From contig CAVJWU010000043.1 of the NCBI GenBank assembly GCA_963653535.1, positions 1 through 8,586 of the forward strand: a DNA stretch of 8,586 bases, written 5' to 3'. Below are positions 1-5,964 of the stretch, piece after piece. The DNA comes from UBA3210 sp963653535 (lineage in GTDB: Bacteria > Bacillota_I > Bacilli_A > RFN20 > CAG-449). Position numbers and translations under genes: made by a program. The notes under the pieces are model-generated. The model was given only the letters and a program-made list of their open reading frames with translations, did no database searches and was not told the origin of the DNA. Within the stretch, counting starts at the first letter, position 1. Each line of letters opens with the position of its first letter.

Positions 1-59
1 GATATTATTGTAAGTACTTTATAATCAAATTAATTTAACCTTATATGATGTTTTTTAGA

Positions 60-88
60 GTGAAATTTATTATTATTTGCTCTATAAT
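60..88 (+). promoter_or_regulatory. Predicted sigma-A promoter of the DUF3137-like gene
   Basis: A perfect -10 hexamer TATAAT lies at 83-88. A weak -35 GTGAAA (4 of 6 consensus bases) lies at 60-65, giving the ideal 17-base spacer. Transcription would start near 95, leaving a very short leader before the AAAGGAG ribosome site at 99-105. In so AT-rich a sequence a chance TATAAT is possible, but spacing and position support it. Confidence 0.6.
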
Positions 89-112
89 AATATAAATTAA
101 AGGAGAAAATAT

Positions 113-1315
113 ATGCCTAGAAAGAAAAAAATCGAAACAACTGTTACAAGTGAAAATATAGATGAAGAAAATAACGTTTCTAAAAATGAAACAGTAGAAG
201 ATAAAGAAGTAGTTACTAAAGAACCTGATACATTAGAAAATAAAGAAGAAACTTCATTACCTCAAGAAAGTGTTAAAGAAGAAACTCCAGTAGAAGACGT
301 AAAAGAAGAAACTCCAGTAGAATTAAAAAATGAAGAACTTGTTGAAGAAGAAAATCATGAAACTACTCCATTAGAATTTAATGAAACAGGTGAATTAAAT
401 CAAATTGATGTTTCTAATGAAGATGAATTAAATACATTTGTTAATAAAGCTAGAGTTGAATTTAAAGAAGAACATGATCGCCTTTTAAAATATAATAAAG
501 TATTAGGTATTGTTCTCTTTGTCGCGATGATTGCAATTTTAATTGTTGGCTTTATTTATCCAGACGCTATTGTTTATTTATTAATTGGTATTGCTATATA
601 TTTTGTCTTAGTATTTGCTTTAACTCGTTATCAAAGAAGAAAGATGGATGAAAGTGTAAAGAAATATCTTAATGTTTATTCTTTATATACTGAATCTTAT
701 TCTTATGATCCTAGTATTTATAAGAACGTCACAATTAAATTTGAAGAAAAATTAGATAAAGAAGTAGTTGATAAACTTGCTTATGTTAATGATTGCATTG
801 AAATTGGCTCAAGAAACATTGTTCGTTATTCATTAAATGGTACTTCTTGTTATACAGGTGATGTATCAATTAAAACTGGTGAAAAGAAAGTAAGAAAGAC
901 TCATCGAGTTGGCTTTGTTGGTAAACTTGTTGTTATGCCTTATGAATTAAAATCTGAAGGAAGAATCCTTTGTTATTTAAAAGGATGTGGAGATGCTACA
1001 CCTAATAACCTAGATGATGTAAATAAAATTGATGTTCATGATTTAAGTTCTTCTTGGGAAGTATATGCTTCTAATGAATCTTTAAAACAAGTATTTACTT
1101 CTTCTCTTGTTAAAGCTTTAAATGCCTTTAGCTGTGATAATTTATTAAATGATGTCTTAATTTCTTTTAATGAAGGATCATTATTAATTGGTTTATCTTA
1201 TTCAGATGATTTAATGGTAATTCCTCTAGAAAAAGATTTTAATGCAGCAGGTTTTACTCACTTTAAAAAAGACATGGAACTAGTCGCGGATCTTTATAAA
1301 GCTCTTACAAAATAA
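113..1315 (+). CDS. Membrane protein with acidic N-terminus and DUF3137-like C-terminal domain
   Basis: Function unknown. Residues 1-125 are a low-complexity, Glu/Lys/Thr-rich, probably disordered segment containing two copies of VKEETPVE (residues 54-61 and 63-70). Two hydrophobic segments follow at about 128-148 and 151-172, separated only by a short turn, so this is a membrane hairpin with both tails on the same side; the Arg/Lys-rich residues after the second segment (RYQRRK) favour the cytoplasm. Residues 180-400 form a soluble domain. Its closing part, with the pattern WEVYAS-x3-L-x2-VFTSSLV and then a strand ISFNEGSLLIGL, resembles what I know of the DUF3137 family, found next to LemA-like proteins in low-GC bacteria; that assignment is from pattern memory, not a search. 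The start is supported by AAAGGAG at 99-105, seven bases from ATG. The gene has its own promoter and terminator and no operon partners. Confidence 0.85.
   Translation: MPRKKKIETTVTSENIDEENNVSKNETVEDKEVVTKEPDTLENKEETSLPQESVKEETPVEDVKEETPVELKNEELVEEENHETTPLEFNETGELNQIDVSNEDELNTFVNKARVEFKEEHDRLLKYNKVLGIVLFVAMIAILIVGFIYPDAIVYLLIGIAIYFVLVFALTRYQRRKMDESVKKYLNVYSLYTESYSYDPSIYKNVTIKFEEKLDKEVVDKLAYVNDCIEIGSRNIVRYSLNGTSCYTGDVSIKTGEKKVRKTHRVGFVGKLVVMPYELKSEGRILCYLKGCGDATPNNLDDVNKIDVHDLSSSWEVYASNESLKQVFTSSLVKALNAFSCDNLLNDVLISFNEGSLLIGLSYSDDLMVIPLEKDFNAAGFTHFKKDMELVADLYKALTK
272..322 (+). repeat. Tandem in-frame 27-bp repeat in the acidic N-terminal segment
   Basis: A 21-base block (275-295) recurs exactly at 302-322, a period of 27 bases or nine codons, and encodes VKEETPVE twice. 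A degraded third copy precedes it (KEETSLP, residues 44-50). Identity at the DNA level suggests a recent duplication by slippage within a disordered region where length changes are tolerated. Confidence 0.85.
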
Positions 1316-1325
1316 ATGATAATTT

Positions 1326-1359
1326 AGGCTAAGTCGTTAGTTCGACTTAGTCTTTTTTT
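1326..1359 (+). terminator. Rho-independent terminator after the DUF3137-like gene
   Basis: The arm at 1326-1336 (AGGCTAAGTCG) pairs with 1343-1353 (CGACTTAGTCT) as an 11-bp stem with one G-U pair and a six-base loop, followed by a run of T to 1359. It lies 10 bases after the stop codon. Nothing else is seen between here and the next promoter. Confidence 0.9.
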
Positions 1360-1401
1360 AATTTTGTATTTTATTACCTTTTTAAATGCATTTATGAGAT
1401 T

Positions 1402-1437
1402 TTATCTTTGATTTATTTAAAATCAATCTTATCTTTG
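1402..1437. repeat. Direct and inverted repeats over the -35 region of the Ntdp promoter
   Basis: TTATCTTTG occurs at 1402-1410 and again at 1429-1437, 27 bases apart start to start. Between them TTGATTT (1408-1414) and AAATCAA (1420-1426) form a 7-bp inverted repeat with a five-base centre that straddles the proposed -35 hexamer. This could be an operator, but AT-rich DNA makes such repeats common. Confidence 0.35.
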
Positions 1438-1444
1438 CTATAAT
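1416..1444 (+). promoter_or_regulatory. Predicted extended -10 promoter of the Ntdp-like gene
   Basis: TATAAT lies at 1439-1444, preceded by TGC, which makes an extended -10 (TGn-TATAAT). A weak -35 TTTAAA lies at 1416-1421 with a 17-base spacer. Transcription would begin near 1451, just ahead of the ribosome site GTGAGG (1456-1461) and the GTG start at 1470. Confidence 0.7.
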
Positions 1445-1469
1445 CTTTTCGACAAGTGAGGAAGAAAAC

Positions 1470-2048
1470 GTGTTAAAAGAAGAATTTATTGGGAAATGGA
1501 TCCATGTACAAAGCTATAAACACGATGGTTCACTTCATAGAACTTGGGAAAGTGCGATGATAGTTGATTATACTGATGATTATATAGTCACAGCATCTAC
1601 TTGTAATAAAGTTATTGAAGCAGATGGAAGAAGATGGTTCACTAGAGAACCAGCAATATCATTCTTCTTCTTTCATGAATGGTATAACTTTATCGCGATG
1701 TTTAAAGAAAATGCTATTATGTATTATTGCAATATCGCTTCTCCTAGTATTGTAAGTAAGAATTGTATTAAATATATTGATTATGACTTAGATTTAAAAC
1801 TAATGCCAGATAAATCAATCTTACAACTAGATTCTAAGGAATATGAATTTCATCGTAAAAAGTATAATTATTCAGATGAATTAGATAAGGTTATTAAACT
1901 AGCAAACGCTCATTCGAAGAAGCTAATGGAAGATAATGCTTATCCTTATGATGATAACTTAATGATTGATTATTATAAGAAATTCGAAGAATTAAGCGCT
2001 CATCAAGATAAAGAAATGCTTGATGATTATGAAGAATGTGATGATTAA
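1470..2048 (+). CDS. ntdP: Nucleoside tri-/diphosphate phosphatase (DUF402, Ntdp/YgaC family)
   Basis: The family contains B. subtilis YgaC and the S. aureus nucleoside tri-/diphosphatase Ntdp, which hydrolyses NTPs and NDPs with a divalent metal in the cytoplasm. The resemblance is strong along the protein: IHVQSYKHDGSLHRTW (residues 11-26), DGRRWFTREPAISFFF (52-67), YYCNIASP (85-92) and YIDYDLDLKLMPD (102-114). The expected acidic metal-site residues are visible as D104, D106, D108 and D121, with N88 in the YYCN motif. The length of 192 residues exceeds the usual 175 or so by an acidic C-terminal tail (DDYEECDD). The start is GTG at 1470, read as Met, with GAGG at 1458-1461 eight bases upstream; no in-frame ATG fits the ribosome site better. 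The gene is monocistronic, with its own promoter and terminator. Confidence 0.9.
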   Translation: MLKEEFIGKWIHVQSYKHDGSLHRTWESAMIVDYTDDYIVTASTCNKVIEADGRRWFTREPAISFFFFHEWYNFIAMFKENAIMYYCNIASPSIVSKNCIKYIDYDLDLKLMPDKSILQLDSKEYEFHRKKYNYSDELDKVIKLANAHSKKLMEDNAYPYDDNLMIDYYKKFEELSAHQDKEMLDDYEECDD

Positions 2049-2072
2049 CTATAGGTTATCCTATAGTTTTTT
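2047..2072 (+). terminator. Rho-independent terminator after the Ntdp-like gene
   Basis: AACTATAGG (2047-2055) pairs perfectly with CCTATAGTT (2060-2068) around a TTAT loop, followed by TTTT and more T-rich sequence. The first two bases of the stem are the last two of the TAA stop codon. Confidence 0.9.
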
Positions 2073-2124
2073 ATTCTCTAACAAACCAATAATTAAAATA
2101 AATGATAACTAGTTTATATCTTAG

Positions 2125-2133
2125 TGATATAAT
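2125..2133 (+). promoter_or_regulatory. Predicted extended -10 promoter of the t6A operon
   Basis: TGA-TATAAT at 2125-2133 is a consensus extended -10. No convincing -35 is present at the proper distance, which extended -10 promoters tolerate. Transcription would begin at about 2139-2141. This gives a leader of some 15 bases holding little more than the GGAGG ribosome site, and places the upstream ATG at 2137 outside the message. Confidence 0.65.
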
Positions 2134-2144
2134 TAAATGCGATT

Positions 2145-2149
2145 GGAGG
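2145..2149 (+). promoter_or_regulatory. Ribosome binding site that sets the tsaE start
   Basis: GGAGG sits five bases before ATG 2155. An earlier in-frame ATG at 2137 has no ribosome site and would lie at or upstream of the predicted transcription start, so 2155 is the better start. Confidence 0.8.
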
Positions 2150-2154
2150 CACTT

Positions 2155-2622
2155 ATGGAACTTATTATTGAATCAAATAATTTAGAAGATACTTCTAAAC
2201 TTGGAACTATTCTTGGTGAGGAAGCTTTTAAAGGTGCTTTATATTCTTTAGACGGAGATTTAGGTGCAGGAAAAACTACTTTAACTAAATCAATCGCGAA
2301 AGCTTTAAAAATAGATGACAATGTATCTAGTCCAACCTTTAACATTTTAAAATGTTATTTTGATGGTCGTTTACCTTTATATCATATTGACGCATATCGA
2401 CTAGAAGAAGGAACTAATGCTTCTATTGGTCTAGAAGAAGTAATTGAAGGAGATGGCTTATGTATCGTTGAATGGGGTAAGTTTATTAAAGACTTAATCT
2501 TTGAACCATTAGAAATTAAAATAACCATCTTAGATGATACAAAAAGAAAATTTGTTATTAATAATGAATATAAAAAATATGATAAATTAATGGCACGCTT
2601 AAAGGAGGAATTTAAATGTTAA
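2155..2622 (+). CDS. tsaE: tRNA t6A modification ATPase TsaE
   Basis: TsaE is the P-loop ATPase that works with TsaB and TsaD to transfer threonylcarbamoyl from TsaC-made threonylcarbamoyl-AMP to A37 of ANN-decoding tRNAs. In this 155-residue protein the Walker A motif GDLGAGKTT is at residues 34-42 (K40), the SPTF motif at 59-62, HIDAYRLE at 77-84 and the VEWGK motif at 105-109. All are characteristic and intact, and the length matches the family. Start chosen at 2155 rather than 2137 on ribosome-site grounds. It is the first gene of the operon and its last seven bases overlap the tsaB start, which suggests translational coupling. The ribosome site of tsaB lies inside its coding sequence. 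Confidence 0.95.
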   Translation: MELIIESNNLEDTSKLGTILGEEAFKGALYSLDGDLGAGKTTLTKSIAKALKIDDNVSSPTFNILKCYFDGRLPLYHIDAYRLEEGTNASIGLEEVIEGDGLCIVEWGKFIKDLIFEPLEIKITILDDTKRKFVINNEYKKYDKLMARLKEEFKC

Positions 2623-3203
2623 CTTTAATGTTAGATAGTTCTAATACTGATCTATCAATCGGTATTTCTAAAGATCATAATGTTATATATAAAACATCTT
2701 TTGCTTGCTGGCAACGTCAATCTGAACTTATGATTCCAGAACTTGAAAAAGCTTTAAAAGAAACTTCATTAGAAATAAATGATTTTAATGAAATTGTTTG
2801 TTCAATTGGACCTGGATCTTATACAGGTATTAGAATCGCTTTAACAATCGCGAAAACTATCGCGGTTATGAATGAATCTATTAAATTAAAATGTGTTTCT
2901 TCTTTAAGAATATTTGGTGGTAGAGATAAGAAATTTATCGCTTTAATGAATGCACGTAGTAAGAGAAGCTATATCGGCGTTTATGATCATGATGAAACTA
3001 TTTTAGAAGATAGAGTATTAACTAATGAAGAAGTATTGACATATATTAAAGAACATCCTGATTATGAAGTTATCGGTGATATTGAATATCTTGGTTTAGA
3101 AAATAATCTTCCTGATGTTATTACTAGTATGAATTCTTTAAGTGAAATTCTTCCTATCACAATCGATGTCTTAAAAGTAAAACCTTCTTATTTAAAGGAT
3201 TAA
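2616..3203 (+). CDS. tsaB: tRNA t6A modification scaffold protein TsaB
   Basis: TsaB is a degenerate ASKHA-fold partner of TsaD; it is not itself the catalyst but forms the TsaB-TsaD heterodimer bound by TsaE. The N-terminal strand MLTLMLDSSNTDLSIGI and the signature GPGSYTGIR (residues 65-73), followed by the helix IALTIAKTIA, identify it. At 195 residues it is shorter than the roughly 230 of E. coli and B. subtilis homologues. The missing part is in the C-terminal half, whereas the dimer-forming N-terminal half is complete. The strong ribosome site AAAGGAGG (2601-2608) lies within tsaE. One base separates its stop from the next start. Confidence 0.95.
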   Translation: MLTLMLDSSNTDLSIGISKDHNVIYKTSFACWQRQSELMIPELEKALKETSLEINDFNEIVCSIGPGSYTGIRIALTIAKTIAVMNESIKLKCVSSLRIFGGRDKKFIALMNARSKRSYIGVYDHDETILEDRVLTNEEVLTYIKEHPDYEVIGDIEYLGLENNLPDVITSMNSLSEILPITIDVLKVKPSYLKD

Positions 3204-3204
3204 T

Positions 3205-3639
3205 ATGGAACTAGTTAAAGCAAATATTAACCATGTTGATGGAATCGTTTCTTTAGATCAAAAATATTTTCTTGCTCCTTGGAACAAAGAACAATTTATC
3301 TATGAAATTAATGAAAATCAATTTTCCACAACATATGTTATTTTAGATGATAATAAAGTCATTGGTTTTATTATTTATTGGATTTTATTTGACCAAGGTG
3401 AACTAGTTAAAATCTGTGTAAGTGAAGAATATTCTCGTCGTGGTTTAGCAAAAAAAATGCTCGATCAAATGAGTGAAGATTTCTCAAAAGAGGAATGCTT
3501 TGTTTGTACTTTAGAAGTAAGAAAATCAAACGTGAAAGCAATCTCTTTATATGAAAAATATGGTTTTAATTACGTACTCACAAAAAAGGCATATTATTCG
3601 AATGGAGAAGATGCTTTATATATGATGAAAGGAGTTTAA
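3205..3639 (+). CDS. rimI: Ribosomal-protein-alanine N-acetyltransferase RimI (GNAT family)
   Basis: A 144-residue GNAT acetyltransferase. RimI uses acetyl-CoA to acetylate the N-terminal alanine of ribosomal protein S18 and, in some bacteria, other substrates. RimI-specific patterns are present: APWNKEQF near residues 24-31, the LEVRKSN-x3-AISLYEKYGF block at 103-121 with the conserved Tyr at 116, and YYSNGEDALYMM at the end. The acetyl-CoA pyrophosphate loop is YSRRGLA (76-82), with Ser where Gln or Arg is usual and Ala for the last Gly. It lies between tsaB and tsaD as in B. subtilis, one base after tsaB and four before tsaD. Its ribosome site AAAGGA (3194-3199) is inside tsaB. The fold is certain; RimI rather than a relative is inferred from motifs plus position. 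Confidence 0.9.
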   Translation: MELVKANINHVDGIVSLDQKYFLAPWNKEQFIYEINENQFSTTYVILDDNKVIGFIIYWILFDQGELVKICVSEEYSRRGLAKKMLDQMSEDFSKEECFVCTLEVRKSNVKAISLYEKYGFNYVLTKKAYYSNGEDALYMMKGV

Positions 3640-3643
3640 ATTT

Positions 3644-4660
3644 ATGGATAAAATTATTCTCGCGATTGAATCTTCTTGTGATGAAACATCTATCGCGGTT
3701 TTAAAGAATGATACTGAATTACTCGCGAATGTTGTTTCTACTCAAATCGCTATCCATCAAAAATATGGAGGAGTAATGCCTGAAATTGCTTCTCGTTTAC
3801 ATGTTGAAAATATCGGGGTAGTCTTAAAAGAAGCACTTGAAACAGCGAAAATTACCATGGATGATGTCAGCGCAATCGCAGTTACTTCAGGCCCTGGTTT
3901 AATTGGTGCATTACATGTTGGTTTACAATGTGCGAAGACTTTAGCGTTAATGTATCATAAACCTTTAATTCCAGTTCATCATCTTTCTGGTCATATTTAT
4001 GCGAATGAATATCAAGCTAAACTTAAGTTTCCTTGTCTCGCTATCGTTGTTTCCGGCGGAAATACTGAACTAGTTTTAATGGATAAACATTTATCTTTTA
4101 AAATTATTGGAGAAACTAAAGACGATGCGCTTGGAGAAGCTTTTGATAAAGTCGCTCGTGTGGTCGGTTTACCTTATCCAGGCGGAGTATCAATTGATCG
4201 ACTTTCTAAAGAAGGTAAACATACATATAAATTACCTCGTCCATTAAATGATGGAAGTTATTATTATTCTTATTCTGGGCTTAAAACAGCAGTTATTAAT
4301 TTAGTTCATCATCTTGAACAAGTAGGAGAAAAAGTTAATGTTAACGATTTAGCTTGTTCTTTCCAAGAAACTGCGATTGATTTACTTTTAGATAAGGCAT
4401 TACCGGCAGTAAAAGAATTTAATTGTAAACAAGTAGTTCTTGCTGGGGGAGTTTCGGCAAATTCTTATTTAAGAAGTGAAGTAGTGAGAAGATTAAAAGA
4501 TCAAGATGTTGAAGTAGTTATCCCTCCATTATGGTGTACAACTGATAATGCAGCGATGATCGCGAAGGTTGGTAGCTACCTTTATGAAGAAAAGGTCTTC
4601 GCACCTTTATCTCTTGCAGCTAATCCAAACTGGAAATTAGAAGATTTTCGTAAGTTCTAG
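3644..4660 (+). CDS. tsaD: tRNA N6-adenosine threonylcarbamoyltransferase TsaD
   Basis: TsaD is the catalytic subunit that transfers the threonylcarbamoyl group to A37 of tRNA. It is a Kae1/Qri7 ASKHA-fold metalloenzyme, and at 338 residues it has the family length. Visible signatures are AIESSCDETS (residues 7-16), TSGPGLIGALHVG (81-93), the metal-site histidines H113 and H117 in HHLSGH, VSGGNTEL (136-143), DDALGEAFDKVAR (160-172), SYSGLKTAV (209-217), LAGGVSANSYLR (266-277) and the C-terminal metal ligand D301 in TTDNAAMIA. All expected key residues are present. The start is supported by GAAAGGAG at 3627-3634 inside rimI. The stop is TAG, nine bases before the next gene. Confidence 0.97.
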   Translation: MDKIILAIESSCDETSIAVLKNDTELLANVVSTQIAIHQKYGGVMPEIASRLHVENIGVVLKEALETAKITMDDVSAIAVTSGPGLIGALHVGLQCAKTLALMYHKPLIPVHHLSGHIYANEYQAKLKFPCLAIVVSGGNTELVLMDKHLSFKIIGETKDDALGEAFDKVARVVGLPYPGGVSIDRLSKEGKHTYKLPRPLNDGSYYYSYSGLKTAVINLVHHLEQVGEKVNVNDLACSFQETAIDLLLDKALPAVKEFNCKQVVLAGGVSANSYLRSEVVRRLKDQDVEVVIPPLWCTTDNAAMIAKVGSYLYEEKVFAPLSLAANPNWKLEDFRKF

Positions 4661-4669
4661 AGGTGAATT

Positions 4670-5176
4670 ATGGAAGAAAATGAAGTTATCGAAGAACATA
4701 AAGAAAAACAATCTGTAAAATCTTTAATATTTGAATTCATCCGTTTCCTTCTCGTCGGAGGACTTGCTACCCTTGTTGATTGGCTTGTTTCATTTCTTTT
4801 AAGTGCAGTTTTACCTACTATGAATGTAGGCTCTTGGAATGTAAAAGATACTATCTCGATGATTGGAGGATTCACTGTAGGATTATTTATTAATTATTTC
4901 TTAAGTATTATCTTCGTTTATAAAGATAAAAAAGATGAAAATGCTGGTAAATCATTTAAAGATTTCTTAACATTCGCGATCATTGGAATTTTAGTTTTAT
5001 TATTCCAATTATTATTCAATTATTTAGTTAATGATCTATGGTTTACTCAAGGCTTACATTGGGAAGCAATCTGTTTTAATAATCTCACCTGGGGATTTAT
5101 TATTTCTAAGGTCTGTGCAACAGGAATTGGACTTATATTAAATTATATCTTTAGAAAAATCTTTATCTTTAAATAA
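4670..5176 (+). CDS. GtrA-like four-helix membrane protein
   Basis: A 168-residue integral membrane protein of the GtrA/DPMS family. Members are thought to move or stabilise polyprenyl-phosphate-linked sugars across the membrane for cell-envelope glycosylation. Four hydrophobic segments lie at about residues 25-46, 62-84, 98-119 and 139-160. Family hallmarks are the start of helix 1 (FIRFLLVGGLATLVDW), the NYFLSIIFVYKD stretch after helix 2, and the closing NYIFRKIFIF, which matches the usual N-x2-x-R-K-x-x-x-F ending. The first 20 residues are charged and cytoplasmic. It starts nine bases after tsaD with ribosome site AGAGGTG (4659-4665) overlapping the tsaD stop, so it is cotranscribed with the t6A genes although no functional tie is known. 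No glycosyltransferase partner is in the window. Confidence 0.88.
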   Translation: MEENEVIEEHKEKQSVKSLIFEFIRFLLVGGLATLVDWLVSFLLSAVLPTMNVGSWNVKDTISMIGGFTVGLFINYFLSIIFVYKDKKDENAGKSFKDFLTFAIIGILVLLFQLLFNYLVNDLWFTQGLHWEAICFNNLTWGFIISKVCATGIGLILNYIFRKIFIFK

Positions 5177-5201
5177 AACATCCGCGAGGATGTTTTTATT
5201 T
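5175..5201 (+). terminator. Rho-independent terminator of the t6A operon
   Basis: AAAACATCC (5175-5183) pairs perfectly with GGATGTTTT (5188-5196) around a GCGA tetraloop (GNRA type), with a T-rich tail. The stem begins within the TAA stop codon of the gtrA-like gene. The A/T symmetry of the outer stem means it might also work in the opposite direction, but no gene approaches from that side. Confidence 0.9.
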
Positions 5202-5245
5202 GCTTTCTTGACGTTATGTTTTAGTCGCTTATTTTTTTATTGTGC

Positions 5246-5259
5246 AAAAAATATTTTTT
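5246..5259. repeat. A/T-tract palindrome upstream of the GntR promoter
   Basis: AAAAAATATTTTTT is a perfect 14-bp palindrome of phased A and T tracts, ending 25 bases before the -35 hexamer. It could bend DNA or act as an UP-like element. It is also the kind of sequence expected by chance in AT-rich intergenic DNA. Confidence 0.35.
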
Positions 5260-5284
5260 TATCATTTATTCTTTCTAAGAATTG

Positions 5285-5313
5285 TTGACTTTATTCTTAT
5301 TTAATTCTAATAT
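5285..5313 (+). promoter_or_regulatory. Predicted promoter of the GntR-AEC-GH28 operon
   Basis: The -35 TTGACT at 5285-5290 matches consensus in five of six bases and is the best -35 in the window. With a 17-base spacer the -10 is TAATAT (5308-5313). TATACT at 5311-5316 is an alternative with a closer sequence match but a 20-base spacer. Transcription would start around 5320, within the palindrome listed next. Confidence 0.7.
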
Positions 5314-5317
5314 ACTA

Positions 5318-5329
5318 GTGATATATCAC
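5318..5329. promoter_or_regulatory. Candidate GntR operator, perfect 12-bp palindrome
   Basis: GTGATATATCAC is a perfect palindrome lying just after the -10, over the expected transcription start, and directly before the ribosome site GGAGG (5330-5334) of the regulator gene. GntR/FadR-family dimers bind short palindromes of this size, so autorepression by the downstream regulator is the simple reading. The binding itself is inferred. Confidence 0.6.
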
Positions 5330-5339
5330 GGAGGAAAAT

Positions 5340-5960
5340 ATGAATCCATATTCTTATATTAAAAATGAAATTATTACTGGACGTTTAGCTCCAGGAAGTA
5401 TCTTTAATGAAGGAGAAATTGCTTCTTCGTTAGGATTAAGCCGAACACCAGTACGTGAAGCTGTATTAAGACTCGCGGAAGAAGGCTATTTAACAGTCAT
5501 TCCTCGAAAAGGTACTTTAGTATCAAACATCTCCTTTAGCGATGTAAAAGAAGTTTATGAACTACGTTACATGTTAGAACCAGAAATTGCTTATAAAGCG
5601 GCAGGAACAATTGATAAAGAATTATTTAAAAAATGGAAGAATTACTTTATTTCTTTATTAAATAAGGTTGATTCTGAACTACCAGTTAAAACTAATGAAG
5701 GTGAAGAAATTGATATTGATAAACTATTTCATGCTTCAATTGCTGCTTCGCTTAACAACAAATTAATCAATAAAGAAGTTGATCATCTAATGGATTTATC
5801 TCAAAGAATTAGATATCTATCTAACTACAAGAATGAACAAAGATATTTAGCTTCATTAGATGAACATATCGCAATTATTAACGCTCTAATTGAAGGAAAT
5901 AAAGAAAAAGCGATGTTAATGATGAAAGAACATCTTAAAAATACTGTGGAAGGATATTAA
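5340..5960 (+). CDS. GntR-family transcriptional regulator, FadR/FCD subfamily
   Basis: A 206-residue repressor-type regulator. Residues 1-65 form the GntR winged helix: YIKNEIITGRLAPGS, then the recognition region GEIASSLGLSRTPVREAVLRL (25-45), then the wing GYLTVIPRKGTLVS (49-62). Residues 70-200 are a helical FCD ligand domain. It retains a metal-ligand pattern typical of the metal-binding FCD group: D127 and H131 (DKLFH), H176 (DEH) and H198 (EHL). Such domains often sense small carboxylates or uronates through a bound metal, so a uronate effector is plausible given the neighbours. ATG is preceded by GGAGGAAA at 5330-5337. It is the first gene of an operon with an AEC carrier (four-base gap) and a GH28 enzyme, and probably controls them and itself. 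Confidence 0.92.
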   Translation: MNPYSYIKNEIITGRLAPGSIFNEGEIASSLGLSRTPVREAVLRLAEEGYLTVIPRKGTLVSNISFSDVKEVYELRYMLEPEIAYKAAGTIDKELFKKWKNYFISLLNKVDSELPVKTNEGEEIDIDKLFHASIAASLNNKLINKEVDHLMDLSQRIRYLSNYKNEQRYLASLDEHIAIINALIEGNKEKAMLMMKEHLKNTVEGY

Positions 5961-5964
5961 TATT

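Noticed and set aside
1..59. A seven-codon open tail ending in TAA at 22-24, and a TATAAT at 20-25
   Set aside because: Too short to claim as the end of an upstream gene, and the -35 region would lie outside the window. No terminator or motif supports either reading.
2123..2131. AGTGATATA at the t6A promoter, identical to the left part of the GntR palindrome at 5317-5325
   Set aside because: Only a half site is present and it overlaps an extended -10, which explains the bases. A 9-base AT-rich match can occur by chance, and regulation of t6A genes by this regulator is unlikely.
2137..2154. ATG at 2137 as the start of tsaE
   Set aside because: It has no ribosome site and lies at or before the predicted transcription start, while ATG 2155 follows GGAGG at the right distance.
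2133..2345. Open frame of 70 codons on the minus strand
   Set aside because: It lies wholly antisense to tsaE and its start region, has no ribosome site, and its product resembles nothing; it is a shadow frame.
4657..4875. Open frame of 72 codons on the minus strand
   Set aside because: It is antisense to the start of the gtrA-like gene, without ribosome site or recognisable motifs.
5208..5213. TTGACG as a second -35 in the gap before gntR
   Set aside because: No -10-like hexamer lies 16-18 bases downstream; the TTGACT at 5285 is better placed.
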